Assembly: GCA_027489375.1 (NCBI GenBank)
Contig: JAIXZW010000007.1
Location: forward strand, 62,001 to 126,000
Direction: 5' to 3'
Source of the DNA: Paracoccaceae bacterium
GTDB taxonomy: Bacteria; Pseudomonadota; Alphaproteobacteria; Rhodobacterales; Rhodobacteraceae
Length of the DNA stretch: 64,000 bases
The notes beneath the pieces were generated by a model. The model ran no database searches, had not been told where the DNA came from, and saw only the letters and a program-made list of their open reading frames with translations. This document shows positions 17,980 to 28,344 of the stretch, one piece after another (position 1 is the first letter of the stretch; each line of letters opens with the position of its first letter). A program made the translations under genes and the position numbers.

Positions 17980-18070
17980 ACCGCGCTCCGCCTGTTCTGG
18001 TGTCGGCTCGCGCTATAGGGGGGGCAGGGTCACGGTGCAAGGCCCGCGCACAACCCCGCGGTCCCGCCCG

Positions 18071-20518
<2,448 letters not shown>

Positions 20519-20740
20519 ACAGCCAGTCTAGCGGCACGACAGACAAAGGAAAAGAGCGGTGTTCTCACAATGTTCACCGTTAGCGCCAAACGTCTGGACC
20601 GGACCATCCGGGCACACCTTGTCACAGCGCCCTTCTGTCGCATTTCCTGCATTCGATATCGTTTCCGCCCCTTGCGCTGCGCCGCAGCAACCTTACAGTG
20701 CCCGCAATTTCCCTTGCCCCCTCTGCCAAAGGACATGCCC

Positions 20741-23700
20741 ATGCCCGAGTTCCGCAAGATCCTTGTCGCCAACCGCGGCGAGATCGCCATCCGTGTCATG
20801 CGTGCCGCGAACGAGATGGGCAAGAAGACCGTCGCCGTCTTCGCGGAAGAGGACAAGCTCTCGCTGCACCGCTTCAAGGCCGACGAAGCCTACCGCATCG
20901 GCGAAGGCCTCTCGCCCGTGGGCGCCTATCTCTCCATCCCCGAAATCATCCGCGTGGCCAAGATGGCGGGCGCGGATGCGATCCACCCCGGCTACGGCCT
21001 CCTGTCGGAAAACCCCGACTTCGTCGAAGCCTGCGACAACGCGGGCATCACCTTCATCGGTCCCCGCGCCGAAACCATGCGCGCGCTCGGCGACAAGGCC
21101 TCGGCCCGCCGCGTGGCCATCGAAGCGGGCGTCCCCGTCATCCCCGCCACCGAAGTGCTGGGCGAGGATATGGCGCTGGTGAAGAAACAGGCCGCCGAAG
21201 TCGGCTACCCGCTGATGCTGAAAGCGTCATGGGGCGGCGGCGGTCGCGGCATGCGCCCGATCCTGAACGAGGCCGAGCTTGAGGCCAAGGTCCGCGAAGG
21301 CCGCCGCGAGGCCGAAGCCGCCTTCGGCAACGGCGAAGGCTATCTCGAAAAGATGATCCAGCGCGCCCGCCACGTCGAGGTGCAGATCCTCGGCGACAAG
21401 CAGGGCAACGTCTGGCACCTGTGGGAACGTGACTGCACCGTCCAGCGCCGCAACCAGAAGGTCGTCGAGCGCGCCCCCGCCCCCTACCTCACGCAGGAAC
21501 AGCGCGAGGAGGTCTGCGAAATGGCCCGCCGCATCTGCGCCCATGTGGATTACGAATGCGCGGGCACCGTCGAATTCCTGATGGATATGGACGAAGGCAA
21601 GTTCTACTTCATCGAGGTGAACCCCCGCGTGCAGGTCGAACACACCGTGACCGAAGAAGTCACCGGCATCGACATCGTGCAGGCCCAGATCCTGATCGAA
21701 GAGGGCAAGACGCTTGCCGAAGCCACCGGCGTGCGGGCACAATCCGACATCAAGCTCAACGGCCACGCGCTGCAATGCCGCGTGACGACCGAAGACCCGC
21801 TCAACAACTTCATCCCCGACTATGGCCGCCTGACTGCCTACCGCTCGGCCACGGGCAACGGCATCCGCCTTGATGGCGGCACCGCCTATGCGGGCGGCGT
21901 GATCACGCGCTATTACGATTCGCTCCTGGTCAAGGTCACGGCCCACGCCCAGACGCCGGAAAAGGCCATCGCCCGCATGGACCGTGCGCTGCGCGAATTC
22001 CGCATCCGCGGGGTGGCGACGAACATCGACTTCGTCATCAACCTGCTCAAGCACCCGACCTTCCTCGACGACACCTACACCACCAAATTCATCGACACGA
22101 CGCCCGAGCTTTTCCAGTTCAAGAAGCGCCGCGACCGTGCCACCAAGATCCTGACCTATATTGCGGACATCACGGTCAACGGGCATCCCGAAACCGCAGG
22201 CCGCCCGAAACCGCCCGCCGAGGCGCGTCCCCCCAAACCGCCGAAACTGCTGACCGACCAGCCCGGCACCGGCACCCGCAACTTGCTCGAGCAAAAAGGC
22301 CCGCAGGCGGTCGCCGACTGGATGAAGGCGCAGAAAAAGGTCCTCCTGACCGACACCACGATGCGCGACGGCCACCAGTCGCTGCTTGCGACGCGGATGC
22401 GCTCCATCGACATGATCCGCGTGGCCCCCGCCTATGCGGCGAACCTGCCGCAACTCTTCTCGGTGGAATGCTGGGGCGGGGCGACCTTTGACGTGGCCTA
22501 CCGCTTCCTTCAGGAATGCCCGTGGCAACGTCTGCGCGACCTGCGCGCGGCCATGCCCAACGTGATGACCCAGATGCTGCTCCGCGCCTCCAACGGCGTG
22601 GGCTACACCAACTATCCCGACAACGTGGTGCAAGCCTTCGTCAAACAGGCCGCGACCACGGGTGTCGATGTCTTCCGCGTCTTCGACTCGCTCAACTGGG
22701 TCGAAAACATGCGCGTGGCGATGGATGCGGTGATCGAGGCGAACAAGGTCTGCGAAGGCACGATCTGCTACACCGGCGACCTGCTCGACCCCGAGCGGTC
22801 GAAATATGACCTGAAATACTACGTCGACCGCGCCAAGGAACTGAAAGCCGCAGGCGTCCATGTGCTGGGCCTCAAGGATATGGCGGGGCTGCTGAAACCC
22901 TCAGCCGCGCGCATCCTCGTCAAGACGCTGAAGCAGGAGATCGGCCTGCCGATCCACTTCCACACGCATGACACCTCGGGCGCGGCTGCGGCAACGATCC
23001 TTGCCGCCTGCGATGCGGGCGTCGATGCGGTGGATGCGGCGATGGACGCCTTCTCGGGCGGCACCTCGCAGCCCTGCCTCGGCTCCATCGTCGAAGCCCT
23101 GCGCCATACCGAACGCGACACGGGTCTGGATATCAAGGCGATCCGCGACATCTCCAACTACTGGGAACATGTCCGCGCCCAATACGCCGCCTTCGAATCC
23201 GGCCTGCCCGCGCCCGCCTCCGAAGTCTACCTCCACGAAATGCCGGGCGGCCAGTTCACCAACCTCAAGGCACAGGCCCGCAGCCTCGGCCTCGAAGAAC
23301 GCTGGCCCGAGGTGGCGCAGGCTTACGCCGACGCCAACCAGATGTTCGGCGACATCGTCAAGGTCACGCCCTCGTCCAAGGTGGTGGGCGACATGGCCCT
23401 GATGATGGTGGCCCAAGGGCTGACCCGCGCGCAGGTCGAGGATCCCGCCACCGACGTGGCCTTCCCCGACTCGGTCGTCGACATGATGAAAGGCAACCTC
23501 GGCCATCCCCACGGCGGCTGGCCCGCCGGCATCCAGAAAAAGGTGCTCAAGGGCGAAGCGCCGCTGACCGAACGCCCGGGCAAGACCCTGCCCCCCGTCG
23601 ACCTCGAAGACACCCGTGCGAAGCTTTCGGCGGAACTCAACGGTTACACGGTCGATGACGAAGACCTGAACGGCTACCTGATGTATCCCAAGGTCTTCCT

Positions 23701-24184
23701 CGACTACATGGGCCGCCACCGCCTCTACGGCCCCGTGCGGGCGCTGCCGACCAAGACCTTCTTCTACGGCATGGAACCCGGCGACGAGATCACGCCCGAA
23801 ATCGACCCCGGCAAGCAACTCGTCATCCGTCTGCAAGCCGTGGGCGAAACGACCGAGGACGGCGATGTGAAGGTCTTCTTCGAGTTGAACGGCCAACCCC
23901 GCGTGATCCGCGTCCCCAACCGCGCCATCAAGGCCAAGGCCGCTGTCAAGCCCAAGGCCGCCGAGGGCAACCCCGCCCATGTCGGCGCGCCCATGCCCGG
24001 CTCCATCGCATCGGTGGCGGTCAGCGTGGGCCAGAAGGTCCGCGCGGGCGACCTGCTCTTGACCATCGAGGCGATGAAGATGGAAACCGGCCTCCACGCC
24101 GACCGCGAAGCGACCGTCAAGGCGCTCCACGTCCATCCCGGCAGCCAGATCGAAGCGAAAGACCTGCTGGTCGAACTGGAATGA
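20741..24184 (+). CDS. pyc: Pyruvate carboxylase
   Basis: A 1147-residue multidomain enzyme that converts pyruvate, bicarbonate and ATP to oxaloacetate. Order of domains: biotin carboxylase (about 1-455; KILVANRGEIAIRVMRA, SWGGGGRGMR, FIEVNPRVQVEHTVTEE), carboxyltransferase (about 535-805; TDTTMRDGHQSLLATR, HFHTHDTSGAAAA), the central allosteric region and a C-terminal biotinyl domain with EAMKMET, biotin-lysine at 1113. AAAGGA lies seven bases before the ATG at 20741; an ATG two codons earlier is too close to that site. The reading frame stays open far upstream, but that part is antisense to purD and uvrD. Confidence 0.96.
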   Translation: MPEFRKILVANRGEIAIRVMRAANEMGKKTVAVFAEEDKLSLHRFKADEAYRIGEGLSPVGAYLSIPEIIRVAKMAGADAIHPGYGLLSENPDFVEACDNAGITFIGPRAETMRALGDKASARRVAIEAGVPVIPATEVLGEDMALVKKQAAEVGYPLMLKASWGGGGRGMRPILNEAELEAKVREGRREAEAAFGNGEGYLEKMIQRARHVEVQILGDKQGNVWHLWERDCTVQRRNQKVVERAPAPYLTQEQREEVCEMARRICAHVDYECAGTVEFLMDMDEGKFYFIEVNPRVQVEHTVTEEVTGIDIVQAQILIEEGKTLAEATGVRAQSDIKLNGHALQCRVTTEDPLNNFIPDYGRLTAYRSATGNGIRLDGGTAYAGGVITRYYDSLLVKVTAHAQTPEKAIARMDRALREFRIRGVATNIDFVINLLKHPTFLDDTYTTKFIDTTPELFQFKKRRDRATKILTYIADITVNGHPETAGRPKPPAEARPPKPPKLLTDQPGTGTRNLLEQKGPQAVADWMKAQKKVLLTDTTMRDGHQSLLATRMRSIDMIRVAPAYAANLPQLFSVECWGGATFDVAYRFLQECPWQRLRDLRAAMPNVMTQMLLRASNGVGYTNYPDNVVQAFVKQAATTGVDVFRVFDSLNWVENMRVAMDAVIEANKVCEGTICYTGDLLDPERSKYDLKYYVDRAKELKAAGVHVLGLKDMAGLLKPSAARILVKTLKQEIGLPIHFHTHDTSGAAAATILAACDAGVDAVDAAMDAFSGGTSQPCLGSIVEALRHTERDTGLDIKAIRDISNYWEHVRAQYAAFESGLPAPASEVYLHEMPGGQFTNLKAQARSLGLEERWPEVAQAYADANQMFGDIVKVTPSSKVVGDMALMMVAQGLTRAQVEDPATDVAFPDSVVDMMKGNLGHPHGGWPAGIQKKVLKGEAPLTERPGKTLPPVDLEDTRAKLSAELNGYTVDDEDLNGYLMYPKVFLDYMGRHRLYGPVRALPTKTFFYGMEPGDEITPEIDPGKQLVIRLQAVGETTEDGDVKVFFELNGQPRVIRVPNRAIKAKAAVKPKAAEGNPAHVGAPMPGSIASVAVSVGQKVRAGDLLLTIEAMKMETGLHADREATVKALHVHPGSQIEAKDLLVELE

Positions 24185-24212
24185 CCGCCTGACCCTCAGC
24201 CGGGTCCACGGC

Positions 24213-24246
24213 AAACGGCCCGCCCCACGGCGGGCCGTTTCGCTTT
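24213..24246 (+). terminator. Intrinsic terminator after pyruvate carboxylase
   Basis: AAACGGCCCGCC (24213-24224) pairs with GGCGGGCCGTTT (24229-24240) across a four-base loop, then CGCTTT. It starts 28 bp after the pyc stop. Confidence 0.85.
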
Positions 24247-24263
24247 GGCCCCACCGCCGCACA

Positions 24264-24428
24264 GGGGGGGCTGTCTGCCCCCCTCCGAAGCGCCGCGTCC
24301 TGCGGCCCTTCGCCCCCCGAGGATATTTATTCGAGCATGAAAGCAGCAAAGCCTCCCTGCTTTCACGCTTGTACAAATATCCTCGGGGGGTGAGGCGCCC
24401 TGCGGCGAGGGGGGCAGAAGGCCCCCCT
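24264..24428. repeat. GC-rich dispersed repeat, copies 2 and 3 as an inverted pair
   Basis: The left unit (+ strand, 24264-24346) contains GGGGGCTGTCTGCCCCCC-like sequence, a variable GC hairpin, then CCCCCCGAGGATATTTAT and a TGAAAG end. The right unit (- strand, 24428-24358) carries the same elements in reverse, with GAGGATATTTGTACAAGCG. The pair forms a large imperfect inverted repeat filling most of the 323-bp gap between convergent pyc and the PhnA-like gene. No gene was seen in this gap. Confidence 0.8.
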
Positions 24429-24507
24429 GATTCCGACGTCGGCAAATGGCAGGCAATGACGGGGAAAAGCCCTGCCCCTTCTGCGGAAAAAGGCGCAACC
24501 CGCCGCT

Positions 24508-25026
24508 TCAGCGTTTCTTGACGAACTCCGTCAGGATCACGATCCGCTGCCCCTCGACACGCCCCTCGATCTGCGCGGCATTGTCGGCCACCAGCGAAAT
24601 CCCCCGCACCGCCGTGCCGCGCTTGGCGGTGAAATTGGCACCCTTGACCACAAGGTCCTTGATCAGCACTACCGTATCGCCCTGCGCCAACACCGCGCCG
24701 TTGCTGTCTTTGTGCACAAGGGTTCCGGCCATCTCGGTCCAGCCCTGCACCTCGTCCGACAGCATCATGCCCGCCCGCGCCTCGGCCGCCCAGCCGTCGT
24801 CGAGCGTGCCAAGCTTGCGCCAGACCGCCAGTTGCACCGCAGGCACCGCCGACCATGCCGCCCCTTCGAGACAGCGCCAATGCCCCTCTCCGGCCTCGGC
24901 ATCGCCACGGCAGACGGGGCAAAGCGCCACCTCGCCCGCGGGCGGCACGTCCACCGCTTCCAGCCCCGCGCTTGCCCCGCAGAATTCGCATTCCCCGCCC
25001 GAGCGCGCCCTCAGTTCCGCATCCAT
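24508..25026 (-). CDS. PhnA/YjdM-family zinc-ribbon protein
   Basis: A 172-residue cytosolic protein. The N-terminal zinc ribbon has CEFCG at 13-17 and CPVC near 36-39. The C-terminal domain contains WTEMAGTLVHKDSNGAVLAQGDTV and VIKDLVVKGANFTAKRGTAVRGI, split here from one continuous block, which is the PhnA SH3-like domain signature. Despite the historical name, PhnA/YjdM proteins are not established phosphonate-utilisation enzymes and the function is unknown. The chosen start is the ATG at 25026 (MDAELRAR); a longer in-frame extension lacks family similarity. It stands alone, convergent with pyc. Confidence 0.85.
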   Translation of the reverse strand: MDAELRARSGGECEFCGASAGLEAVDVPPAGEVALCPVCRGDAEAGEGHWRCLEGAAWSAVPAVQLAVWRKLGTLDDGWAAEARAGMMLSDEVQGWTEMAGTLVHKDSNGAVLAQGDTVVLIKDLVVKGANFTAKRGTAVRGISLVADNAAQIEGRVEGQRIVILTEFVKKR

Positions 25027-25169
25027 GCCGTTCCCCTTTGTCTCTCCCGCCTCCCCTACGCCCCCGCGCAGGGAAAGACAAAGCGCCACGCGGGGATTTT
25101 TCACCGAACCCGCGTTTCCCCCCTTGCGGCCCGCGCCCGCCTTTTATAAATCCCCCTCATCCAGACGGT

Positions 25170-25244
25170 GCGGGCGTAGCTCAGGGGTAGAGCATAACCT
25201 TGCCAAGGTTAGGGTCGTGAGTTCGAATCTCATCGCCCGCTCCA
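25170..25244 (+). tRNA. tRNA-Gly (anticodon GCC), copy 1
   Basis: A 75-nt cloverleaf including an encoded CCA. The acceptor stem GCGGGCG pairs with CGCCCGC, the anticodon arm AACCTTGCCAAGGTT presents GCC, and the T arm has GTTCGAATC. A terminator follows at once. The sequence is identical to the copy at 26193. Confidence 0.98.
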
Positions 25245-25255
25245 AATGGACCAGC

Positions 25256-25289
25256 CAAGCGGCCACCCTCGGGTGGCCGTTTTGCTTTT
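25256..25289 (+). terminator. Intrinsic terminator after tRNA-Gly copy 1
   Basis: CGGCCACCC (25260-25268) pairs with GGGTGGCCG (25271-25279) and is followed by TTTTGCTTTT, 16 bp after the tRNA. Confidence 0.85.
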
Positions 25290-25293
25290 GCGA

Positions 25294-25370
25294 CCCCGCT
25301 TGCCCTGCCCCGCTTGCCCTGCCCTGCTTTCCCTGCCCTGCTTTCCCTGCCCCGCTTGCCTTGCCCCGCG
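25294..25370. repeat. 14-bp tandem repeat (minisatellite)
   Basis: Five contiguous 14-bp units start at 25294, 25308, 25322, 25336 and 25350. Types are CCCCGCTTGCCCTG (twice), CCCTGCTTTCCCTG (twice) and CCCCGCTTGCCTTG, followed by a partial CCCCGCG. The array fills the space between the tRNA terminator and the PaiB-like gene. Confidence 0.9.
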
Positions 25371-25411
25371 TCCCGCCCCAGACTGGACCCGAGCAGAGAC
25401 AGGCCCGACCC

Positions 25412-26041
25412 ATGTATATCCCGCCCCATTTCCACGAAACCGACCCCGCCGAGATCGCCGATGTGATCGCGACCTTCCCCCTCGCCTGCATCGTGGCCAG
25501 TGGCGAATCGGGGCTGATCGCCAACCACATCCCGCTTCTGCAAGCGCCCGATGGCACGCTGATCGGCCATGTGGCCCTTGCCAATGACATGCACCGCCTG
25601 ATCCCCGACGGAACCGGGGTGCTTGCCATCTTCCGGGGCGAGGACGCCTATATCACCCCGAACTCCTACCCCTCAAAGGCCGAGCATCACCGCCACGTTC
25701 CGACATGGAACTACCGGACGGTCCATATGCAGGGCCGCATCACCTACCAGCATGACGCGCAAAGCAAGCGCGCCGCCGTGGGCCTGCTCACCCGCTTGCA
25801 CGAACGCCGCGTGAACGGGGATGCCGCATGGCGCATGGCCGACGCGCCGCCCGATTACATGGAGACGATGCTACAAAACATCGTCGCCTTCCGCATCGCG
25901 GTGGAACACACGCTCGCCAAATCCAAACTCGGCCAGAACCGCGATGCGCGCGACCTCGACGGCGCGGTCGAGGCGCTGCGACAGCAGGGAAAACCCGCAA
26001 TCGCCGAAAAGATGGCGCAGGCGCGAAAGCCCAAGCCTTGA
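25412..26041 (+). CDS. PaiB-like FMN-binding protein
   Basis: A 209-residue protein of the PaiB family, with MYIPPHF at the start, ANHIPLL near 50-56 and the conserved HVPTWNY near 103-109. The fold is a split-barrel flavin-binding domain related to pyridoxamine phosphate oxidase. PaiB of Bacillus is described as a negative regulator of sporulation and protease genes, but in Gram-negative bacteria the role is unknown and a flavoprotein function is as likely as regulation. It lies between two identical tRNA-Gly genes and has no partner gene. Confidence 0.85.
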   Translation: MYIPPHFHETDPAEIADVIATFPLACIVASGESGLIANHIPLLQAPDGTLIGHVALANDMHRLIPDGTGVLAIFRGEDAYITPNSYPSKAEHHRHVPTWNYRTVHMQGRITYQHDAQSKRAAVGLLTRLHERRVNGDAAWRMADAPPDYMETMLQNIVAFRIAVEHTLAKSKLGQNRDARDLDGAVEALRQQGKPAIAEKMAQARKPKP

Positions 26042-26192
26042 TGCCCCCGCCCATGCCGCTGATTTATCGCGATAAAACCCATAGAAAGGCCGCAAAACCC
26101 GCGCAGCCTCCCCGCGCCCCCGCAAGGGCGCATTCGCGCAAATTTCCCCTTGCACCCCGCCCGCAGTCGCACTATCACCCGCCCCACGGAGT

Positions 26193-26267
26193 GCGGGCGT
26201 AGCTCAGGGGTAGAGCATAACCTTGCCAAGGTTAGGGTCGTGAGTTCGAATCTCATCGCCCGCTCCA
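26193..26267 (+). tRNA. tRNA-Gly (anticodon GCC), copy 2
   Basis: Base-for-base identical to the copy at 25170-25244, including the encoded CCA, in the same orientation 1023 bp away. It has its own downstream terminator. Confidence 0.98.
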
Positions 26268-26274
26268 ATCGACC

Positions 26275-26306
26275 AAAGGGCGCCCATCATGGCGCCCTTT
26301 GTCATT
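26275..26306 (+). terminator. Intrinsic terminator after tRNA-Gly copy 2
   Basis: AAAGGGCGCC (26275-26284) pairs with GGCGCCCTTT (26291-26300) around the loop CATCAT, 7 bp after the tRNA. Confidence 0.8.
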
Positions 26307-26373
26307 TCCGGCCTCCGCTGCACATTCGCAACCACCCGCCACGCCCGATTTCCGCGCAACGGCGTCACGTTGT

Positions 26374-26416
26374 TGCGAACTATTCTCAATCCATTTGACT
26401 TTGAGAACCATTCGCA
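26374..26416. promoter_or_regulatory. Two Mur/Fur-type operator boxes before the metal transporter
   Basis: TGCGAACTATTCTCA (26374-26388) and TGAGAACCATTCGCA (26402-26416) each resemble the 15-bp Fur-family 7-1-7 pattern and are near reverse complements of each other, 13 bp apart. Between them is TTGACT, a possible -35 element (26395-26400). They lie 55-97 bp before the substrate-binding gene, so metal-dependent repression (Mur or Fur type) is likely. Confidence 0.65.
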
Positions 26417-26470
26417 CCACCTTTGCATTGCCCCGCCGCTTGGCTTCGGGGCGCGAAAGGTTCCGTCTCG

Positions 26471-27433
26471 ATGTCCGACAGCGACCACAGACCCACCCTC
26501 ACCCGCCGCGGGTTACTCGGCCTCATGGCCTGCGCGCCCTTCGCGGCGACCGCGGCCCGCGCGGCGACGCCCTCGCTCATCGCAACCACCGGCATGATCG
26601 CCGATGCCGCCCGCGTTCTGTCTTCGGGCACGGCGCAGGCGCTCATGGGGCCGGGGATCGACCCGCACACCTACCGCCCGACCCGCAGCGACATCCTCGC
26701 GCTGGCCCGCGCCGACGTGATCCTCTGGCACGGCCTCCACCTCGAAGCGCAATTCGCCGAGGTGATGGAGGACCTTGCCCGCAAGAAGACGGTGATCGCC
26801 GTTGCCGAAACCCTTCCCGAGGACCGGCTGATCTTCCACCCCGAATTCCCCGACCGCCCCGACCCCCATGTCTGGATGGTCCCCTCCCTCTGGGCCGAGA
26901 TCGTCGCCGGCATGGCCACCCCGCTGGCCGCTGCCGGCATCGACACTTCGGCCACGCTGCCGCCCTTCCTCGACCAGCTCGCCGCCCTCGACCGTTATGC
27001 GCAAGACGTGCTCGCCTCGGTCCCCGCCCCCTCGCGCGTGCTCTTCACCGCGCATGACGCCTTCAGCTACTTCGGCCGCGCCTATGGCTTCGAGGTGCAA
27101 GGCATACAGGGCATCTCCACCGAATCCGAAGCGGGCCTCGCCCGCGTGGGCGACCTCGTGAACCAGCTCGTCGCCCGCAAGATCGGCGCGGTCTTCGTCG
27201 AAAGCTCCGTCTCCGACCGCTCCATCCGCGCCCTGATCGAAGGAGCCGCCGCACAGGGGCACGAGGTGCGGATCGGCGGCGAGCTGTTCTCCGATGCGAT
27301 GGGGGCCGAGGGAAGCTACGAAGGCACCTACATCGGCATGCTCGACCACAACATCACCACCATCGCCCGCGCCCTGGGCGGCACTGCGCCCGAACGCGGC
27401 ATGGCGGGGCTGCTCGGCGCGGCGGCGGGATAG
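26471..27433 (+). CDS. sitA: Metal ABC transporter substrate-binding protein (Mn/Zn type)
   Basis: A 320-residue periplasmic metal-binding protein of cluster A-I. A twin-arginine-like signal (TLTRRGLLGLMA, residues 9-20, cut near ARA at 31) precedes the mature domain. Likely metal ligands are His66 in DPHTYRP, His133 in DPHVWM, a glutamate in the GISTESE block (about 218-220) and Asp292 in MLDHN. This His2-Glu-Asp pattern, and the absence of the His-rich loop of ZnuA, favour manganese or iron over zinc. It is the first of four genes (binding protein, ATPase, two permeases) behind two Mur/Fur-like boxes; the symbol is assigned on that layout. Confidence 0.85.
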   Translation: MSDSDHRPTLTRRGLLGLMACAPFAATAARAATPSLIATTGMIADAARVLSSGTAQALMGPGIDPHTYRPTRSDILALARADVILWHGLHLEAQFAEVMEDLARKKTVIAVAETLPEDRLIFHPEFPDRPDPHVWMVPSLWAEIVAGMATPLAAAGIDTSATLPPFLDQLAALDRYAQDVLASVPAPSRVLFTAHDAFSYFGRAYGFEVQGIQGISTESEAGLARVGDLVNQLVARKIGAVFVESSVSDRSIRALIEGAAAQGHEVRIGGELFSDAMGAEGSYEGTYIGMLDHNITTIARALGGTAPERGMAGLLGAAAG

Positions 27434-27437
27434 GACC

Positions 27438-28223
27438 ATGACCGACGTCACCCCCCTCGCCCGCAGCACCACGCCCGCCGAATTCGCGGCGCCCGAAGCG
27501 GTGCTCACGCTCACCGGCATGACCGTCGCCTATGCGGCGGCACCGGCGATCGAAGACGTCACCGCCCGCTTCGCCAAAGGCGCGATGACCGCGATCATCG
27601 GCCCCAACGGCGCGGGCAAATCCACCCTGCTCAAGGCCACACTCGGCCTTCTTCCCACGGTGTCTGGCAAGGTGGAAGCCTTCGGCCTCCCCCTCGCCCG
27701 CGCATTGCCGCGCATCGCCTATGTGCCGCAACGCGCCTCGGTGGACTGGGACTTTCCGGCCCGCGTGCTCGATGTCGTGCTGATGGGGCTCTACCGCCAG
27801 ACCGGTGCGCTTGGCCGCATCGGCAAGGCCGAAACCGCCCGTGCCACCGAATGCCTGTCCCGCGTGGGGATGGAGGCATTCGCGGACCGCCAGATCGGTG
27901 CGCTTTCGGGCGGCCAGCAACAGCGCGTCTTCCTCGCCCGCGCCCTCGCGCAGGGGGCGGACCTCTACCTGCTCGACGAACCCTTCGCCGGTGTTGATGC
28001 CGCCACCGAAAGCGCGATCATCACCGTGCTGAAATCCCTGCGCGACGAGGGGCGCAGCATCATCGCCGTGCACCATGACCTTGCCACGGTGCCGGCCTAT
28101 TTCGACCGCGTCCTGCTCTTGAACCGCCGCCTCGTCGCCGAAGGGACGGTCGCCACGACCTTCCGCCAGGCGCTCGTCGCGCAGACCTACGGCGCGGCCC
28201 TTCCCGGCACGATTCCGGCATGA
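27438..28223 (+). CDS. sitB: Metal ABC transporter ATPase
   Basis: A 261-residue ABC ATPase with Walker A GPNGAGKST, signature LSGGQQQR, Walker B LYLLDEP and switch histidine in IIAVHHDL. The block YVPQRASVDWDFP is characteristic of the ATPases of Mn/Zn cation importers. The ATG lies 4 bp after the binding-protein stop codon, with AGGA upstream, showing tight operon coupling. It powers import through the two following permeases. Confidence 0.9.
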   Translation: MTDVTPLARSTTPAEFAAPEAVLTLTGMTVAYAAAPAIEDVTARFAKGAMTAIIGPNGAGKSTLLKATLGLLPTVSGKVEAFGLPLARALPRIAYVPQRASVDWDFPARVLDVVLMGLYRQTGALGRIGKAETARATECLSRVGMEAFADRQIGALSGGQQQRVFLARALAQGADLYLLDEPFAGVDAATESAIITVLKSLRDEGRSIIAVHHDLATVPAYFDRVLLLNRRLVAEGTVATTFRQALVAQTYGAALPGTIPA

Positions 28224-28344
28224 CCCCCGCCGTATCCCCCCGCGCAACGAAGGCCGCTCCCGCCGCAACCCTGCGCGACGGCCGCCCCCGCGTCGGCGCC
28301 GATGGCACCCTCGGATCGCGCTTGCGCCACCATCGGTCACGCCC

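Noticed and set aside
15073..18018. 981-codon plus-strand open frame
   Set aside because: It lies opposite the 5' end of lysC, the GT39-like gene and purD. Composition is dominated by Arg, His, Gln and Pro, with no recognisable domain.
24264..24428. Possible insertion-sequence remnant with terminal inverted repeats
   Set aside because: The arms face each other across only about 10 bp with no transposase remnant or target duplication. The same unit occurs singly at 9705, so a dispersed repeat is a better reading.
25294..25370. Possible CRISPR-like repeat array
   Set aside because: The 14-bp units are contiguous with no spacers, and no cas genes are present, so it is a minisatellite.
25170..26267. 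Possible genomic island bounded by tRNA direct repeats
   Set aside because: The interval holds only one gene, with codon use and base composition like its surroundings and no integrase. Full-length tRNA copies with separate terminators fit gene duplication better.
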